Shown here: in pieces, positions 7,019 to 16,176 of the stretch
Layout: each line of letters begins with the position of its first letter
Position numbering within the stretch: position 1 is the first letter of the stretch
From: Leisingera daeponensis DSM 23529
Lineage (GTDB): Bacteria > Pseudomonadota > Alphaproteobacteria > Rhodobacterales > Rhodobacteraceae
Assembly: GCF_000473145.1 (NCBI RefSeq)
Contig: NZ_KI421500.1
Span: 225 to 64,224, forward strand
DNA: 64,000 nucleotides
Direction of reading: 5' to 3'
Made by a program: the position numbers and the translations under genes
Notes under the pieces: generated by a model
Seen by the model: only the letters and a program-made list of their open reading frames with translations
Told to the model about the DNA's origin: nothing
Database searches by the model: none

Positions 7019-9072
7019 AGCTTGACTATGTTGAAGTTTGCGGCTTCCGAGGTTTTCGGGACAAGGTCAGGATAGACTTCGGTGGCGGCTTCACTGTCAT
7101 CACCGGCCGCAACGGCGTCGGTAAGAGCACGCTGTGCGATGCCGTTGAGTTTGCAATTACTGGGCTGATAGAAAAGTACGCCGTCGAGAAGGCAGCCAAG
7201 GAGAGCCTTGCGGACTATCTCTGGTGGCGCGGCGTCGGCGAGCCGGATGCCCACTACGTAACCGCTTCCTTCATCGGCGAAGACGGCACTCCTTTCCAGA
7301 TCACGCGGACCCGCGAAAGTGGCGCCGATCGCTCGCCGGAAGAGATCCAGGCCGCCTTGTGCAGCGGGCCTGCACCCGAGAACGCGCTACGCCAGCTGAC
7401 GCGCACGTCTATCATTCGTGACGAATGGATCGCCGCAATGAGTTTGGACCTTTCGGAGACAGAGCGCTTCGATCTCGTCCGTGGGGCGCTGGGGGCCATA
7501 GAAGGTTCTGAAGCGGCCGCGAAAGCCAGAGAGGTCGTTGTGGCAGCCGACGCTGCTCACGTGCGTAACGAAGGAGCATATGAGAAAGCGCGTGGGAGGT
7601 TGGCGGAACGCCTGACCCAGCAATCGGAAATCCAGGCCACGCTCAGCCGCTCCGGTGACGCCTCCGCCGCCCTGACGATTGTGGGCGCCTCGGTGCCGAA
7701 TGCGCCGACAGAAATTATCGCTCTCCTTGAGGCTGCTCGTGGTGTCCTCGCTGACGGGCGGGCGCGCAATGCGCGGATCGCAGAAGCTGTCGAGGTCGGA
7801 CGAGAGCTTTTTGCGCGTAAAAAACGCTTCCATACGCCCGCCGCGGTAGTGGCGCGTGAAGGATCGCTGGCCGAGCTCGAAACTGCGCGAGCAGCAAAAG
7901 ACGCTGCCCTGGCGGCGGTCACCGCGGCGGAAGCTCAGCTGGCGCGGGAAGAGGATGCAGATGCGGTCGCAGCTTCGCTCGCCATTATGGTTGAGCATGG
8001 GGAGCGCCTCGGTATTCACGACGAGCATTGCCCGCTTTGCGCGGCCCATCGAACTTCCGCGGAATTTGCCGCCGGCCTGGTCGCTGCGCGCCGACGTATT
8101 TCGAGCCTTGCATCCGGTGTTCAAGATGCGCGCAAGACCTTGACCGCGGCCAATGACGAGGCATGGGAGGCTTCGTCTACCTTCGCCAGAGTAGAACGTG
8201 AAGTTGCGGCCAATCAGGCTGAGGAAGGTGCCTTACGTCAGGCTGAGGAAACCTATGCGGCGTTCTTCGAGCGCTGGAGGATAGACCCGCGCTTTCTTAG
8301 TGACCCTGTTGGACTTGAAACCCACGCCGAAGCTGAGCGTGACAGATTGCTCAACCTCGAGCGCGCATTGGTCGTCCTTGAAGCGTCCCAATCGGTCTCT
8401 CGCATGGCCTCAATCGAGAAAGACATCGAACGTCTGCGTGAGGAAATCGACAATCTAACCGACCTCGTCAACCAGTCGCAAGCCGCCGCGACAAGCGCCC
8501 GCGAGATCGAACGGTCGGTCAAACGTGTAAGCGCTGAGATTATCGACGAAAGACTGGCGCAGATTAGCCCTCTACTTAATGAACTCTACCAAAGATTGAG
8601 GCCGCACGCGGATTGGCGAACTATCGATTATAGCATCCGCGGCGATGTAAAACGCTTCCTGAGCTTAAAGGTGGGAGACGGACTAAACCCTCAGTTCGTG
8701 TTTAGCAGCGGCCAACGACGTGCGGCGGGACTGGCCTTTTTACTTTCAGTCCACCTGGCCCGCGCCTGGACGCCTTTGCGCTCCCTCCTTCTCGATGATC
8801 CAGTTCAGCATATCGACGATTTTCGGGCGCTACATCTTGTTGAAGTGCTTGCCGCCCTTCGCCTTGATCACCGCCAGATCATCTGCGCTGTCGAAGATCC
8901 GGCCCTGGCCGATCTGCTATGCCGGCGTCTGCTCAGCACGACTGGCGAGCCAGGCCGCAGATATGATATCGACCTTGGGTCCGAGGGAGCACCGAGTGTC
9001 CTGACGACTGCGGATGTCTCGCCCATGCCCGTCGGCGTCTTGCGCGAAGGTCCCCGGGTTGTCGGAGGTTGA
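7015..9072 (+). CDS. SMC/RecF/Rad50-type ABC ATPase of a defence operon
   Basis: 685 aa. The N-terminus has the RecF/SMC pattern VEVCGFRGFRD with Walker A GRNGVGKST (residues 31-39). A long Ala/Glu-rich, probably coiled-coil middle holds CPLC (about 339-342), placed like a Rad50 zinc hook. The C-terminus has the ABC signature in SSGQRRA (about 564) and Walker B SLLLDDPVQHID (about 592), followed by a switch-like IICAVEDPALADLL. It overlaps the preceding gene by 4 nt, so all three products are probably made in fixed proportion. In ABC-3C systems such ATPases are thought to sense unusual nucleoprotein structures and license the effector. Base composition is less GC-rich than the chromosome to the right, consistent with island cargo. 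Confidence 0.85.
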   Translation: MKLDYVEVCGFRGFRDKVRIDFGGGFTVITGRNGVGKSTLCDAVEFAITGLIEKYAVEKAAKESLADYLWWRGVGEPDAHYVTASFIGEDGTPFQITRTRESGADRSPEEIQAALCSGPAPENALRQLTRTSIIRDEWIAAMSLDLSETERFDLVRGALGAIEGSEAAAKAREVVVAADAAHVRNEGAYEKARGRLAERLTQQSEIQATLSRSGDASAALTIVGASVPNAPTEIIALLEAARGVLADGRARNARIAEAVEVGRELFARKKRFHTPAAVVAREGSLAELETARAAKDAALAAVTAAEAQLAREEDADAVAASLAIMVEHGERLGIHDEHCPLCAAHRTSAEFAAGLVAARRRISSLASGVQDARKTLTAANDEAWEASSTFARVEREVAANQAEEGALRQAEETYAAFFERWRIDPRFLSDPVGLETHAEAERDRLLNLERALVVLEASQSVSRMASIEKDIERLREEIDNLTDLVNQSQAAATSAREIERSVKRVSAEIIDERLAQISPLLNELYQRLRPHADWRTIDYSIRGDVKRFLSLKVGDGLNPQFVFSSGQRRAAGLAFLLSVHLARAWTPLRSLLLDDPVQHIDDFRALHLVEVLAALRLDHRQIICAVEDPALADLLCRRLLSTTGEPGRRYDIDLGSEGAPSVLTTADVSPMPVGVLREGPRVVGG

Positions 9073-9148
9073 GACCGCACCGATGTTGAAATGGTCCGAA
9101 ACGTGACGCTCCAAGGGCAACGTTCTTGTTGGTTAAACGGTCGCAAGG

Positions 9149-9450
9149 ATGCTGGTATATACAGGTCATTGTAGGCAAGGAAGACCTCCGCTCCGGTGGC
9201 GACACCAGAACAATTCTGGCAAAAACGATAGTGAAATCTTCGGTTACTACCCCAAGGCCTTTGTGCAGCGTATCGATGGTTTCCTTCCCGCCCCTGATCT
9301 TGGATGGGAAGAATCAGAAATGTGGCGGCGCGCCATGGCGCTCCCCAAAGCGTAGAACAGCATCTCGACTTTGTGGAGGTGAAGCCGCCAGAGCATGAGG
9401 TGCGCGTCAACGAAGATGACCTGCCTGGTAATCGGTTCTCGCTGTTTTGA
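9149..9450 (+). pseudogene. Remnant of an unidentified gene (frameshifted 3' end)
   Basis: Two plus-strand frames look protein-like in succession. Frame 2 from 9149 reads to a stop at 9355, including FGYYPKAFVQRIDGFLPAP. Frame 1 then carries RNVAARHGAPQSVEQHLDFV and continues to NEDDLPGNRFSLF and a TGA at 9448-9450. The changeover between about 9300 and 9355 suggests a frameshift in a decayed gene. I do not recognise the family. The alternative is that both are chance open frames. Confidence 0.3.
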
Positions 9451-9470
9451 ATTGGCGTAATGCGCGGCCG

Positions 9471-10322
9471 TCATTCGTGCTCTTCGGCATCGGCTCTCTG
9501 GAGGGGCCACCACTGAATGCGGTTCGCTCCGATCTGGGTCAAAACTTGGTTCACCCGCACCAGGGGAGACGTGCGCTGAAAGAACTGCCTACTTCTGGGG
9601 TGGTCGTCGTCGACAATAGCAGAGCGGTTGCACACCGGATCGGCCGCGCAGAACACTTTCCGCGCATCCTCTCCGAGGAGCAGAAAGACCACTGGTTGAT
9701 CGCTTCTGGCCAGATTTCGCAGGAGGTGGTTCACCACCGGTTTCCAGATTTGGAGGTGAGCCTTCTTCTGTGCGCGGTCAGAGCTTGTAAACGTCCAGGC
9801 GGCGTTGAGGAACAAGACGCCTTGTGCGGCCATGGCATCAAAGAACGCAGGAGTGGCTGGGGGAGCGATCACCTCTTTCCGCATTGCATCACGGACACTG
9901 TCCCAGTCGTCTTCTTCTTCTGAGATCCCGAGATCAGGATATTCAAGGGCTGCCGCCAACTGAAGCAGTCGGCGCAGGCTGTCGGCAACGACCATGGGGT
10001 TCGCTTCGTCCCATCCTCCGTCCTCGAAAGCGCGACCCGTCGCTCGGTTGAGCCTGGGATATGGATCTTGTCCGAGGATCAAAACTCGTACCTGGCCCGG
10101 ATCGAGATTGTCAAAGGCGCGGCAGATATTAGCCCCCTCCGGCGCTCCCGGGAGCGGGGAGTTGCGGCGGCCGGGCCAGATCCGCGCCTCTTCGGCCACT
10201 TGGATCTCCGGAACGAGGTCGAAATCCAATGCAGGGCAATCCCTGAAAAACTCCCGCCAGGCGGGCGGCAGGTCGTTCTGCCAGTCTCCCAGATGGGCGT
10301 GCATGAGGCGGCGAAGGCTCAT
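9471..10322 (-). CDS. Uracil-DNA glycosylase family 1-like protein
   Basis: 283 aa from the ATG at 10322, which overlaps the upstream gene's TGA (ATGA). Family 1 landmarks: LILGQDPYP (catalytic Asp at 86; normally GQDPYH, here His to Pro), GVLFLNAAWTF (GVLLLN block with its Asn), a QIWKPV helix like the GWE helix, VVFLLLGEDARK (FLLWG block) and DHPRS (His of the HPSP loop). Catalytic Asp and His are both kept but the surroundings diverge from housekeeping Ung, so it is probably an accessory, island-borne enzyme excising uracil or a related base. The neighbour at 10319-10804 is translationally coupled. A longer frame to 10376 exists but would overlap the neighbour further. Confidence 0.8.
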   Translation of the reverse strand: MSLRRLMHAHLGDWQNDLPPAWREFFRDCPALDFDLVPEIQVAEEARIWPGRRNSPLPGAPEGANICRAFDNLDPGQVRVLILGQDPYPRLNRATGRAFEDGGWDEANPMVVADSLRRLLQLAAALEYPDLGISEEEDDWDSVRDAMRKEVIAPPATPAFFDAMAAQGVLFLNAAWTFTSSDRAQKKAHLQIWKPVVNHLLRNLARSDQPVVFLLLGEDARKVFCAADPVCNRSAIVDDDHPRSRQFFQRTSPLVRVNQVLTQIGANRIQWWPLQRADAEEHE

Positions 10323-10804
10323 GCGGCGTTGCTCCCTCTTCCAATCTCTTTTTTGATACGAGCGTAGGCATCGCAAAGTTCCGACCGCAACTCGCCGAAA
10401 TCTTCCTGCTGCTCCTGATCAGGGAACCGCTCGTCGTGCCAGCTGCGATCGGCTGTCACGAGTCCAGGCTGCCGCTTGTCAAACTGGTCCCGGGTGATAT
10501 CGATGATACAGCCGTCCCGTTCCAGCCAGGCATGCGTTGCGTTCTGGCCGTCTTCCATAAGCCGGGTGCCACAGACATAGGGCCAGCTGCCGTGCCCCTG
10601 TTCTTCAAGAAAGGCGGCGAGGAGTTCGCTCACAGTGCCGCAGCATCCGCTGGGAAAGTGACCGAAAACCGTCGGGTCGAGGTCGCTGTGGCACGCATCG
10701 AGGGCCTCGCGGAAGTTCTGCACGTCTTGGTGGAGGCTGTCGGTTGTCATGCCCCAAGTACTATCCGACAACCTGGCCAATCGGATACGAATTTCTTTGT
10801 TCAT
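10319..10804 (-). CDS. Transglutaminase/papain-fold-like protein with Cys-His-Asp triad
   Basis: 161 aa from the ATG at 10804; an in-frame ATG at 10750 is an alternative and neither has a strong ribosome site. The pattern is FPSGCCGTVSELLAAFLEEQG, then NATHAWLERDG, then IIDITRDQF. The Cys, His and Asp line up as in transglutaminase-like cysteine hydrolases (C at GCC, H in THAW, D in DIT). No signal peptide or membrane segment, so it is probably cytoplasmic. Its stop overlaps the start of the glycosylase gene, so the two are co-expressed. The family is widespread as hypothetical proteins; the specific function is unknown. Confidence 0.6.
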   Translation of the reverse strand: MNKEIRIRLARLSDSTWGMTTDSLHQDVQNFREALDACHSDLDPTVFGHFPSGCCGTVSELLAAFLEEQGHGSWPYVCGTRLMEDGQNATHAWLERDGCIIDITRDQFDKRQPGLVTADRSWHDERFPDQEQQEDFGELRSELCDAYARIKKEIGRGSNAA

Positions 10805-11317
10805 TCTTGCTTGGCTTTGCCAACCGCCGGAGCGATTGGTTTGTGCCGATTGAAACGGTCGAGATGAAAAAAGCAGGGCCGACAAATGACCGATGATTCT
10901 TCGATACATCGGCGTTCCAACCCAGTTGGGTGGGACGGAGGATGAAGAAAGTTTCACCTTGGATTTCGGCAGCGATTAGTTTCCTCCGCAAGAGGATTGG
11001 CGGTTAGAAACCGAAGACCTCTTTTACCGGACCTACAGAGCCCTGCCATATAGTCGACCTGTCGCGGGGTGCCGTAAGAGCGCACTTCATAGGCCGCCAG
11101 CTCAGGTCTGGATGTGGTGAATGGGGCGGTGGCTATGCCGAGGTGCCTGTCTGTCTTTCAAGCCGGAGCTCTCCGGCTCGCTGTTTGAAGAGAGGAGAGC
11201 CGGCGCTTGCAAGCCGCAATTTGCACCGGCCCAAGGGAATTTCCCGCGGGTTCCCGGCCGCATCCCGGCTTGCCAACTCCGGGATTTCCGCAAAACCACA
11301 TTTTTCTTGGCAGATTC
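10805..11317. other. Intergenic region upstream of the transglutaminase-like gene
   Basis: Just over 500 bp with no convincing gene; the short frames here lack coding character. A perfect 8-bp hairpin with a 2-nt loop (AGCCGGAG-CT-CTCCGGCT) lies at 11161-11178. The region separates the integrase stop at 11318 from the minus-strand pair and should hold the promoter of that pair. Confidence 0.4.
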
Positions 11318-13639
11318 TCAGCCAAGCGCGTGGAAATACTCGACGGCAGCGCGCTTGAGCGGGCTGCGCGGCAAGCGGAGGGGATGATTCCCAACTATCT
11401 TGCGAAACTCCTTGGCTGCCGTGAGAAGGACTTCGCGCGGGCTGCGGCCGTCGTCTCCGGGTGCCTTTCGCCGGGAGAACTCGAACAGACTGGCTTCCTT
11501 CCCCGTCTGGCTGACACGGATCACTTCAGCCTCACCGTCGTCGCTCAGGACCACATCAACAGCGAAGCTCTCGGCGGGTGCAAGACCGCAACTCTTGATG
11601 ACGGGGTGACCGTGCTCCGCGCAATAGCCGATCGCGATCTTGAAGTCGGCTTTGTCCACCGCAGCCTTCAGGTCCTGGGTGTGATGCGCCGTATAGTGCA
11701 GATTGAGGATGGACCCGTTCTTGTGGCCTGCAAGTGCCTGACGCTGCCCGTCGTCGACCTTCGCCCGCTTCAGGATCGAACTCAGGGTCTTGCGCATGGC
11801 GTAGAAATCCTCGTCGAAATCAGCAAGGTCAAGGTGACTCAGGATGATGCGCAGAGACTTGCTGAAAACCTCTGTCACGTTGCCGGTCGCCGTGCGGCGC
11901 GCGATCTCCGGGAACAGCAGCGGGCCGTGATCCTCATCCAGCGCGCGAATCCAGTCCACGAACCCGAGGTCGAGAAGGGTTTGCGGGACGGGAACGATGC
12001 GTTCCGCGTCTTCGGTCTTGCCGGACACGTCGCATCCCGCACCCAGGGCAAGGCAATGCACATGGTTCCGCAGGCGCAGGCTCTTCCGTTTCAAAAGCAG
12101 AATTTCTTCGATCCGGCTGCCGAGTGTGAGCACCAGAAGGGGCACCCAATAGAAGGCATCACGAATGATCATGTCCCCGGGACGCCAGCGGGCGCGGGGC
12201 GAGGCGCATCCCGTGTAGATCGGGCACGTCAGAAACTGCGCAATCCGCTCTTCTGTCCACGGCATGCGGATCTTGGGCTGGGTCACGCGGATGTAGAGCG
12301 GATCATCGGGTGCCGCTGCGGCAATTGCCAGTTCCACTTGCTTGTAGGACAGAGCCTTGGGGATGTCCTTGCACCCCAGATCCGCGGCCCCGCGGAACAT
12401 GCGGTTGAGACCATCGCGGTTGCGGCGGATCGTTGTCATCGTCAGGCGGGGCTTTAGTTTTTCGGCCAGTAGCGCCCGTTTTTCGAGGTCGCTGATATCT
12501 TCCCGCGCCCGGATTTCCTCGGTCACGATCTCATCCTCCAGGTCGGCAGCAGCAATCTCGTCATTCTTTTTGACAATCTTGCGCTCTTTTATGGGCTCTC
12601 CCTTGCGGCGTGCCGCAACGGTGAAGCGGTTCTCGCCATGAGCCTTGCCATGTTTCTTGGGCAAACGTGCCATCCAAGCGAAGAATCTTTTCTGGTCGGT
12701 CTCGGAGATCGAGGTCACGGGCACGTCGCCGAAGAACTCGAGTGCGAGTTTGGCGATCGCATCAATATTTCCCTTCATGTGTTTCGACGGATAGAGGTTC
12801 AGCGCCTGTTGCCAGCTGTCTGACAGCAGTACGGATCGCGATGCTACGAACTCATCGACCGGCTTCGACGTAAAGGTGGAAACCATGCTCTTGGCTTCTG
12901 AGCGCGCGTCGTGACCGTCGAGAGATTTGGCCTCGATTTCCTTCAGTTCACGGAAAAGGGCTACGGCCTGGCGGCCAAGCTCCTGCGGGATTTCCTCGGG
13001 CAGCTCAATTCCGGCCGCGCTGGCAGCGGCGCGCAGAGGGGCGGTAACCGCCGAATAGTCATTCCGGCGCGCCCGGCGCTTCAGGTCGGTACACTCTTGG
13101 TCCAGACGTTCGATACGCGCGTCGATAGCATCGTCAGTGAGAGGAACGCCCTGGTCCTGTTTAAGGAGGATATGGCCAAGCTCCTTGCGTACAGCTTCGG
13201 TGAGGAGGACGGAGATTTTTTCCGCCGAGAGCGACTGGGTTTTGGGGTTGGTCATGATTCTTGCCTCTTCGCGTTCCAGAACTGCGAGGAGACGAGCCGC
13301 CCGGCTCATCGCCTCCGACAATAGAGGGGTGTGAAGGGACAAACACAGAAACGATTTGCCGCCGTTTTTTGCGAGGACCTGCGAAAAACGCTTCCGGAAA
13401 TAGAAGATGTAGCCGCGCCGCTGGAGGTAGGGACCGGCCGGGCGGCGGCCGGAATGCGTCCGGGCGGGGCTGGAGGGAGTCTGAAGCTCGTGCGCTGGAC
13501 CCGGCGGCACACGATGCGCCGCGGCTTGTGCCGCAGCCTGTGTCACACCTTGTGTCATACTCCCGGCGGAGTGCGGCACAGCGTTTTGCGAACGGGATCT
13601 TTCGGCCCTATTTACTTGGGCTTTCCGGTGTTTTGTCAT
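11318..13639 (-). CDS. Site-specific tyrosine integrase of the tRNA-Gln island
   Basis: Up to 773 aa from the ATG at 13639, only 7 bp beyond the tRNA-Gln 3' end. The first 75 residues are low-complexity, so a later start is plausible. The segment around GPYLQRRGYIFYFRKRF matches the DUF6538-type N-terminus of long alphaproteobacterial integrases, and the middle is helical and core-binding-like. Catalytic landmarks: Arg I in LGSRIEEILLL, YAMRKTL in the HxxR position, and LAGHKNGSILNLHYT with the His and the nucleophilic Tyr. Location and orientation show that it drives integration of the island at this tRNA. Confidence 0.85.
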   Translation of the reverse strand: MTKHRKAQVNRAERSRSQNAVPHSAGSMTQGVTQAAAQAAAHRVPPGPAHELQTPSSPARTHSGRRPAGPYLQRRGYIFYFRKRFSQVLAKNGGKSFLCLSLHTPLLSEAMSRAARLLAVLEREEARIMTNPKTQSLSAEKISVLLTEAVRKELGHILLKQDQGVPLTDDAIDARIERLDQECTDLKRRARRNDYSAVTAPLRAAASAAGIELPEEIPQELGRQAVALFRELKEIEAKSLDGHDARSEAKSMVSTFTSKPVDEFVASRSVLLSDSWQQALNLYPSKHMKGNIDAIAKLALEFFGDVPVTSISETDQKRFFAWMARLPKKHGKAHGENRFTVAARRKGEPIKERKIVKKNDEIAAADLEDEIVTEEIRAREDISDLEKRALLAEKLKPRLTMTTIRRNRDGLNRMFRGAADLGCKDIPKALSYKQVELAIAAAAPDDPLYIRVTQPKIRMPWTEERIAQFLTCPIYTGCASPRARWRPGDMIIRDAFYWVPLLVLTLGSRIEEILLLKRKSLRLRNHVHCLALGAGCDVSGKTEDAERIVPVPQTLLDLGFVDWIRALDEDHGPLLFPEIARRTATGNVTEVFSKSLRIILSHLDLADFDEDFYAMRKTLSSILKRAKVDDGQRQALAGHKNGSILNLHYTAHHTQDLKAAVDKADFKIAIGYCAEHGHPVIKSCGLAPAESFAVDVVLSDDGEAEVIRVSQTGKEASLFEFSRRKAPGDDGRSPREVLLTAAKEFRKIVGNHPLRLPRSPLKRAAVEYFHALG

Positions 13640-13645
13640 GGGAGA

Positions 13646-13720
13646 TGGCTGGGGTGGTAGGATTCGAACCTACGGTACACGGTACCAAAAACCGCTGCCT
13701 TACCACTTGGCTACACCCCA
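13646..13720 (-). tRNA. tRNA-Gln (UUG)
   Basis: Reading the minus strand from 13720, the acceptor strand TGGGGTG pairs with CACCCCA at 13650-13656. The T arm is GTAGG-TTCGAAT-CCTAC. The anticodon stem GCGGT/ACCGT closes the loop TTTTGGT, giving anticodon TTG. A discriminator G (13649) and an encoded CCA (13646-13648) follow. The 3' end faces the integrase and is the presumed island attachment site. Confidence 0.95.
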
Positions 13721-14018
13721 TCGGTGAGGCGCTGTCTAAAGTTTGTTGCGAGGGGGTGCAAGAGGGTTTTTGAAAAAAAATGCAGTTCTTCTCCGAAGGC
13801 CCGCAAATAACCCGCCGGCAGGTCTTTGATGGCCCTTGCGGCCCGGAGGTGTCTGGCAAGAAACGGGAATGAATATAAGGGGTTGCCAGCCCCTTTGCGG
13901 TGGGTTTCAGGGGGTGCTCCGGTCCCGGGAGCGGTGCCATTGGGGGCGGGAAGGGCGGGGTGCGGGCAGAGAAATGCGGCGCCGGCCCCGTCCTGGGCTG
14001 GCACCGGCCGCGACCGCT

Positions 14019-15950
14019 TCAGGAGCCCCAAATAGCCTGATGCGCTTCCTCGCCGCTTTCGAAGATATGGGGCTGCACACTGCGGCTGGCGAGCTCGCCC
14101 TGCATCTTCAGGCGCATGAAGGCGCTGGTGGTGTAATGAGCGATGGAGGCGCTGTTTGCCTCCAGCTTTTCGCCGACCAGGGCGGCATAGTCGTCCTGCA
14201 GATCCTCGGCGATGCGGAAACCGTTCTGGTTCATCACCATGTTCACGTCCCGGCCGCTTCTGGCGAAGGCGTCCTGCAGCACGCGGGACAAGTCCTCGGC
14301 GTCCTGCTTCTTGCGGACGCTCCAGCCTTCGAGGTTGAGGAACATGGTGTGGCGGGCGGCGTCATAGGTGACGCGTTCGGAAAGATTTAGGTTCAGCAGG
14401 TCGTTCATCAGCCCCATCGGCTCCTCCCGGAAGATACGCGCATCCATCAGGGCGACGTTTTCGATGATCGGCCTGAATTCCATCTGATCCAGGATGTCGC
14501 GCTGCAGATCGATCCCGGGGGCGATCTCGATCAGCTCCAGCCCCTTGGGGGTCAGCTGCAGCACGCAGCGTTCGGTCACGTAAAGCACCGGCTGCGAACG
14601 CTGCGAGGCGTAGGGCCCAGAGAAGGTGATCTGTTCGATCAGCCGCACGAATTTCTTGTTGCGGCCTTCCTGCACGATGCGCAGCTCGCCGTTATCCACC
14701 GCAACCTTGAGCCCGCCCGCGGTGAAGGTGCCGGCAAAGACCACGGCGCGGGAGTTCTGCGAGATGTTGATGAAACCGCCGCAGCCGTTCAGGCGTCCGC
14801 CGAAACGGGAGGCGTTGACGCTGCCCTCGGCGTCGCATTCTGCCATGCCGAGGCATGTGAGATCCAGCCCGCCGCCGTCGTAGAAATCGAACATCTGGTT
14901 CTGGTCGATGATGGCATCGGCATTGGCCGAGGAGCCGAAACTGGAGCCGCCTGCCAGAACGCCGCCGACGGCGCCGGCCTCTGTGGTCAGGGTGATATAG
15001 GGGGTGGCCTTTTCCTCGTTGGCCACCGCCGCGACCCCGTCAGGCGCACCGACGCCGAGGTTCACGGCACCGTTGGGCGGCAGCTCAAAGGCGGCGCGGC
15101 GGGCGATGATCTTGCGCTGATCCAGCGGCATCTTGGGGATGCCGCCCAAGGGCACCCGGATTTCGCCCGACAGCGCCGGATTGTGCTGCACGCCGTAGTT
15201 CATCCGGTGCATCTCCGGATCGTCGGCAACGCAGACGCAGTCCACCAGCAGGCCGGGGATCTTCACGTCCTTGGGCTTGATCGAGCCGTCCTCGACGATG
15301 CGCTCCACCTGGGCGATAACGATGCCGCCGTTGTTGTGGGCGGCCATCGCCTGGGCCAGGCAGTCGAGCGTCAGCGCCTCGCGTTCCATGCTGATGTTGC
15401 CGGAGCGGTCGGCGCTGGTGCCACGGATGAAGGCGACGTCGATCCTGGTGGCCTTGTAGAACAGCCAGTCCTCGCCATCGACCTGGACGTATTTGACGAT
15501 GTCTTCTTCGGTCACCTTGTTGACCTTGCCGCCGCCGTGGCGCGGGTCGACATAGGTGTGCAGTCCGACCTTGGAGAACAGGCCGGGCTGGCCTGCGGCG
15601 CAGGCGCGGTAGAGCTGGGAGATCACCCCCTGCGGCAGGTTGTAGCCGCAGATCTTGTTTTCCTGCGCGGCCTGGGCGACCTTGGGCATGCGGCCGAAAT
15701 TTCCGGCGATCACCCGGCGCAGCAGGCCGTCATGGTGCAGCCGCCCGGTGCCCAGCCCCTTGCTGTCGCCGGCGCCCGCGCACATGATCAGCGTCAGATC
15801 GCGAGGGGCGCCCTGGTCCAGAAACCGCTTCTCCAGCGCCGCGTGCAGCATCTCCGGGATGCAGCTTTGCACGAACCCGGTGGTGGTCACGACATCCCCG
15901 TCCCGGATCAGCGCCATCGCCTGTTCGGTGGTGGTTGTCTTGTCTTTCAT
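14019..15950 (-). CDS. Propionate CoA-transferase / acyl-CoA:acetate CoA-transferase-like protein
   Basis: 643 aa, ATG at 15950 with GGAGGA about 9 bp upstream. It has alpha and beta CoA-transferase family I halves in one chain. The N-terminal half includes MALIRDGDVVTTTGF and the glycine-rich MCAGAGDSKGLG. The second half carries TLTTEAGAVGG, where the Glu is the expected acyl-CoA-forming nucleophile. The closest known type is Pct (COG4670), usually about 520 aa; this one has roughly 100 extra C-terminal residues (from about RVTYDAARHTMFLNLEG) that I cannot assign. It would move CoA between short acyl groups. It is monocistronic as far as visible and is the first chromosomal gene beyond the tRNA. 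Confidence 0.8.
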   Translation of the reverse strand: MKDKTTTTEQAMALIRDGDVVTTTGFVQSCIPEMLHAALEKRFLDQGAPRDLTLIMCAGAGDSKGLGTGRLHHDGLLRRVIAGNFGRMPKVAQAAQENKICGYNLPQGVISQLYRACAAGQPGLFSKVGLHTYVDPRHGGGKVNKVTEEDIVKYVQVDGEDWLFYKATRIDVAFIRGTSADRSGNISMEREALTLDCLAQAMAAHNNGGIVIAQVERIVEDGSIKPKDVKIPGLLVDCVCVADDPEMHRMNYGVQHNPALSGEIRVPLGGIPKMPLDQRKIIARRAAFELPPNGAVNLGVGAPDGVAAVANEEKATPYITLTTEAGAVGGVLAGGSSFGSSANADAIIDQNQMFDFYDGGGLDLTCLGMAECDAEGSVNASRFGGRLNGCGGFINISQNSRAVVFAGTFTAGGLKVAVDNGELRIVQEGRNKKFVRLIEQITFSGPYASQRSQPVLYVTERCVLQLTPKGLELIEIAPGIDLQRDILDQMEFRPIIENVALMDARIFREEPMGLMNDLLNLNLSERVTYDAARHTMFLNLEGWSVRKKQDAEDLSRVLQDAFARSGRDVNMVMNQNGFRIAEDLQDDYAALVGEKLEANSASIAHYTTSAFMRLKMQGELASRSVQPHIFESGEEAHQAIWGS

Positions 15951-16176
15951 GGCGGCGCGTCCTCCCCGATGCCGGTTGCCGTCCGGTCAGGATCGGCGTC
16001 CTGACGGCGGGATGAACGGGAATGTTAGGCCCGCGCGCAGGCGCGCCTGTCCTTCGATTGCGTCAGCGGACCGGGGACCTGCGACATCGGCCAGCGCCGG
16101 CTGGCGGGAAGTTTCCGATCGGCGCCTGCAATTTCCGCGCTGGGGTCTTTTTGTATACTGCGGCCGGCTGACGGGA

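Noticed and set aside
8868..9410. A 180-aa minus-strand frame overlapping the end of the ABC ATPase
   Set aside because: No ribosome site, mixed composition, and half of it is antisense to the conserved ATPase C-terminus.
14019..15950. Two separate CoA-transferase subunit genes
   Set aside because: One uninterrupted frame holds both halves and the TTEAG catalytic segment, so it is a single fused polypeptide.
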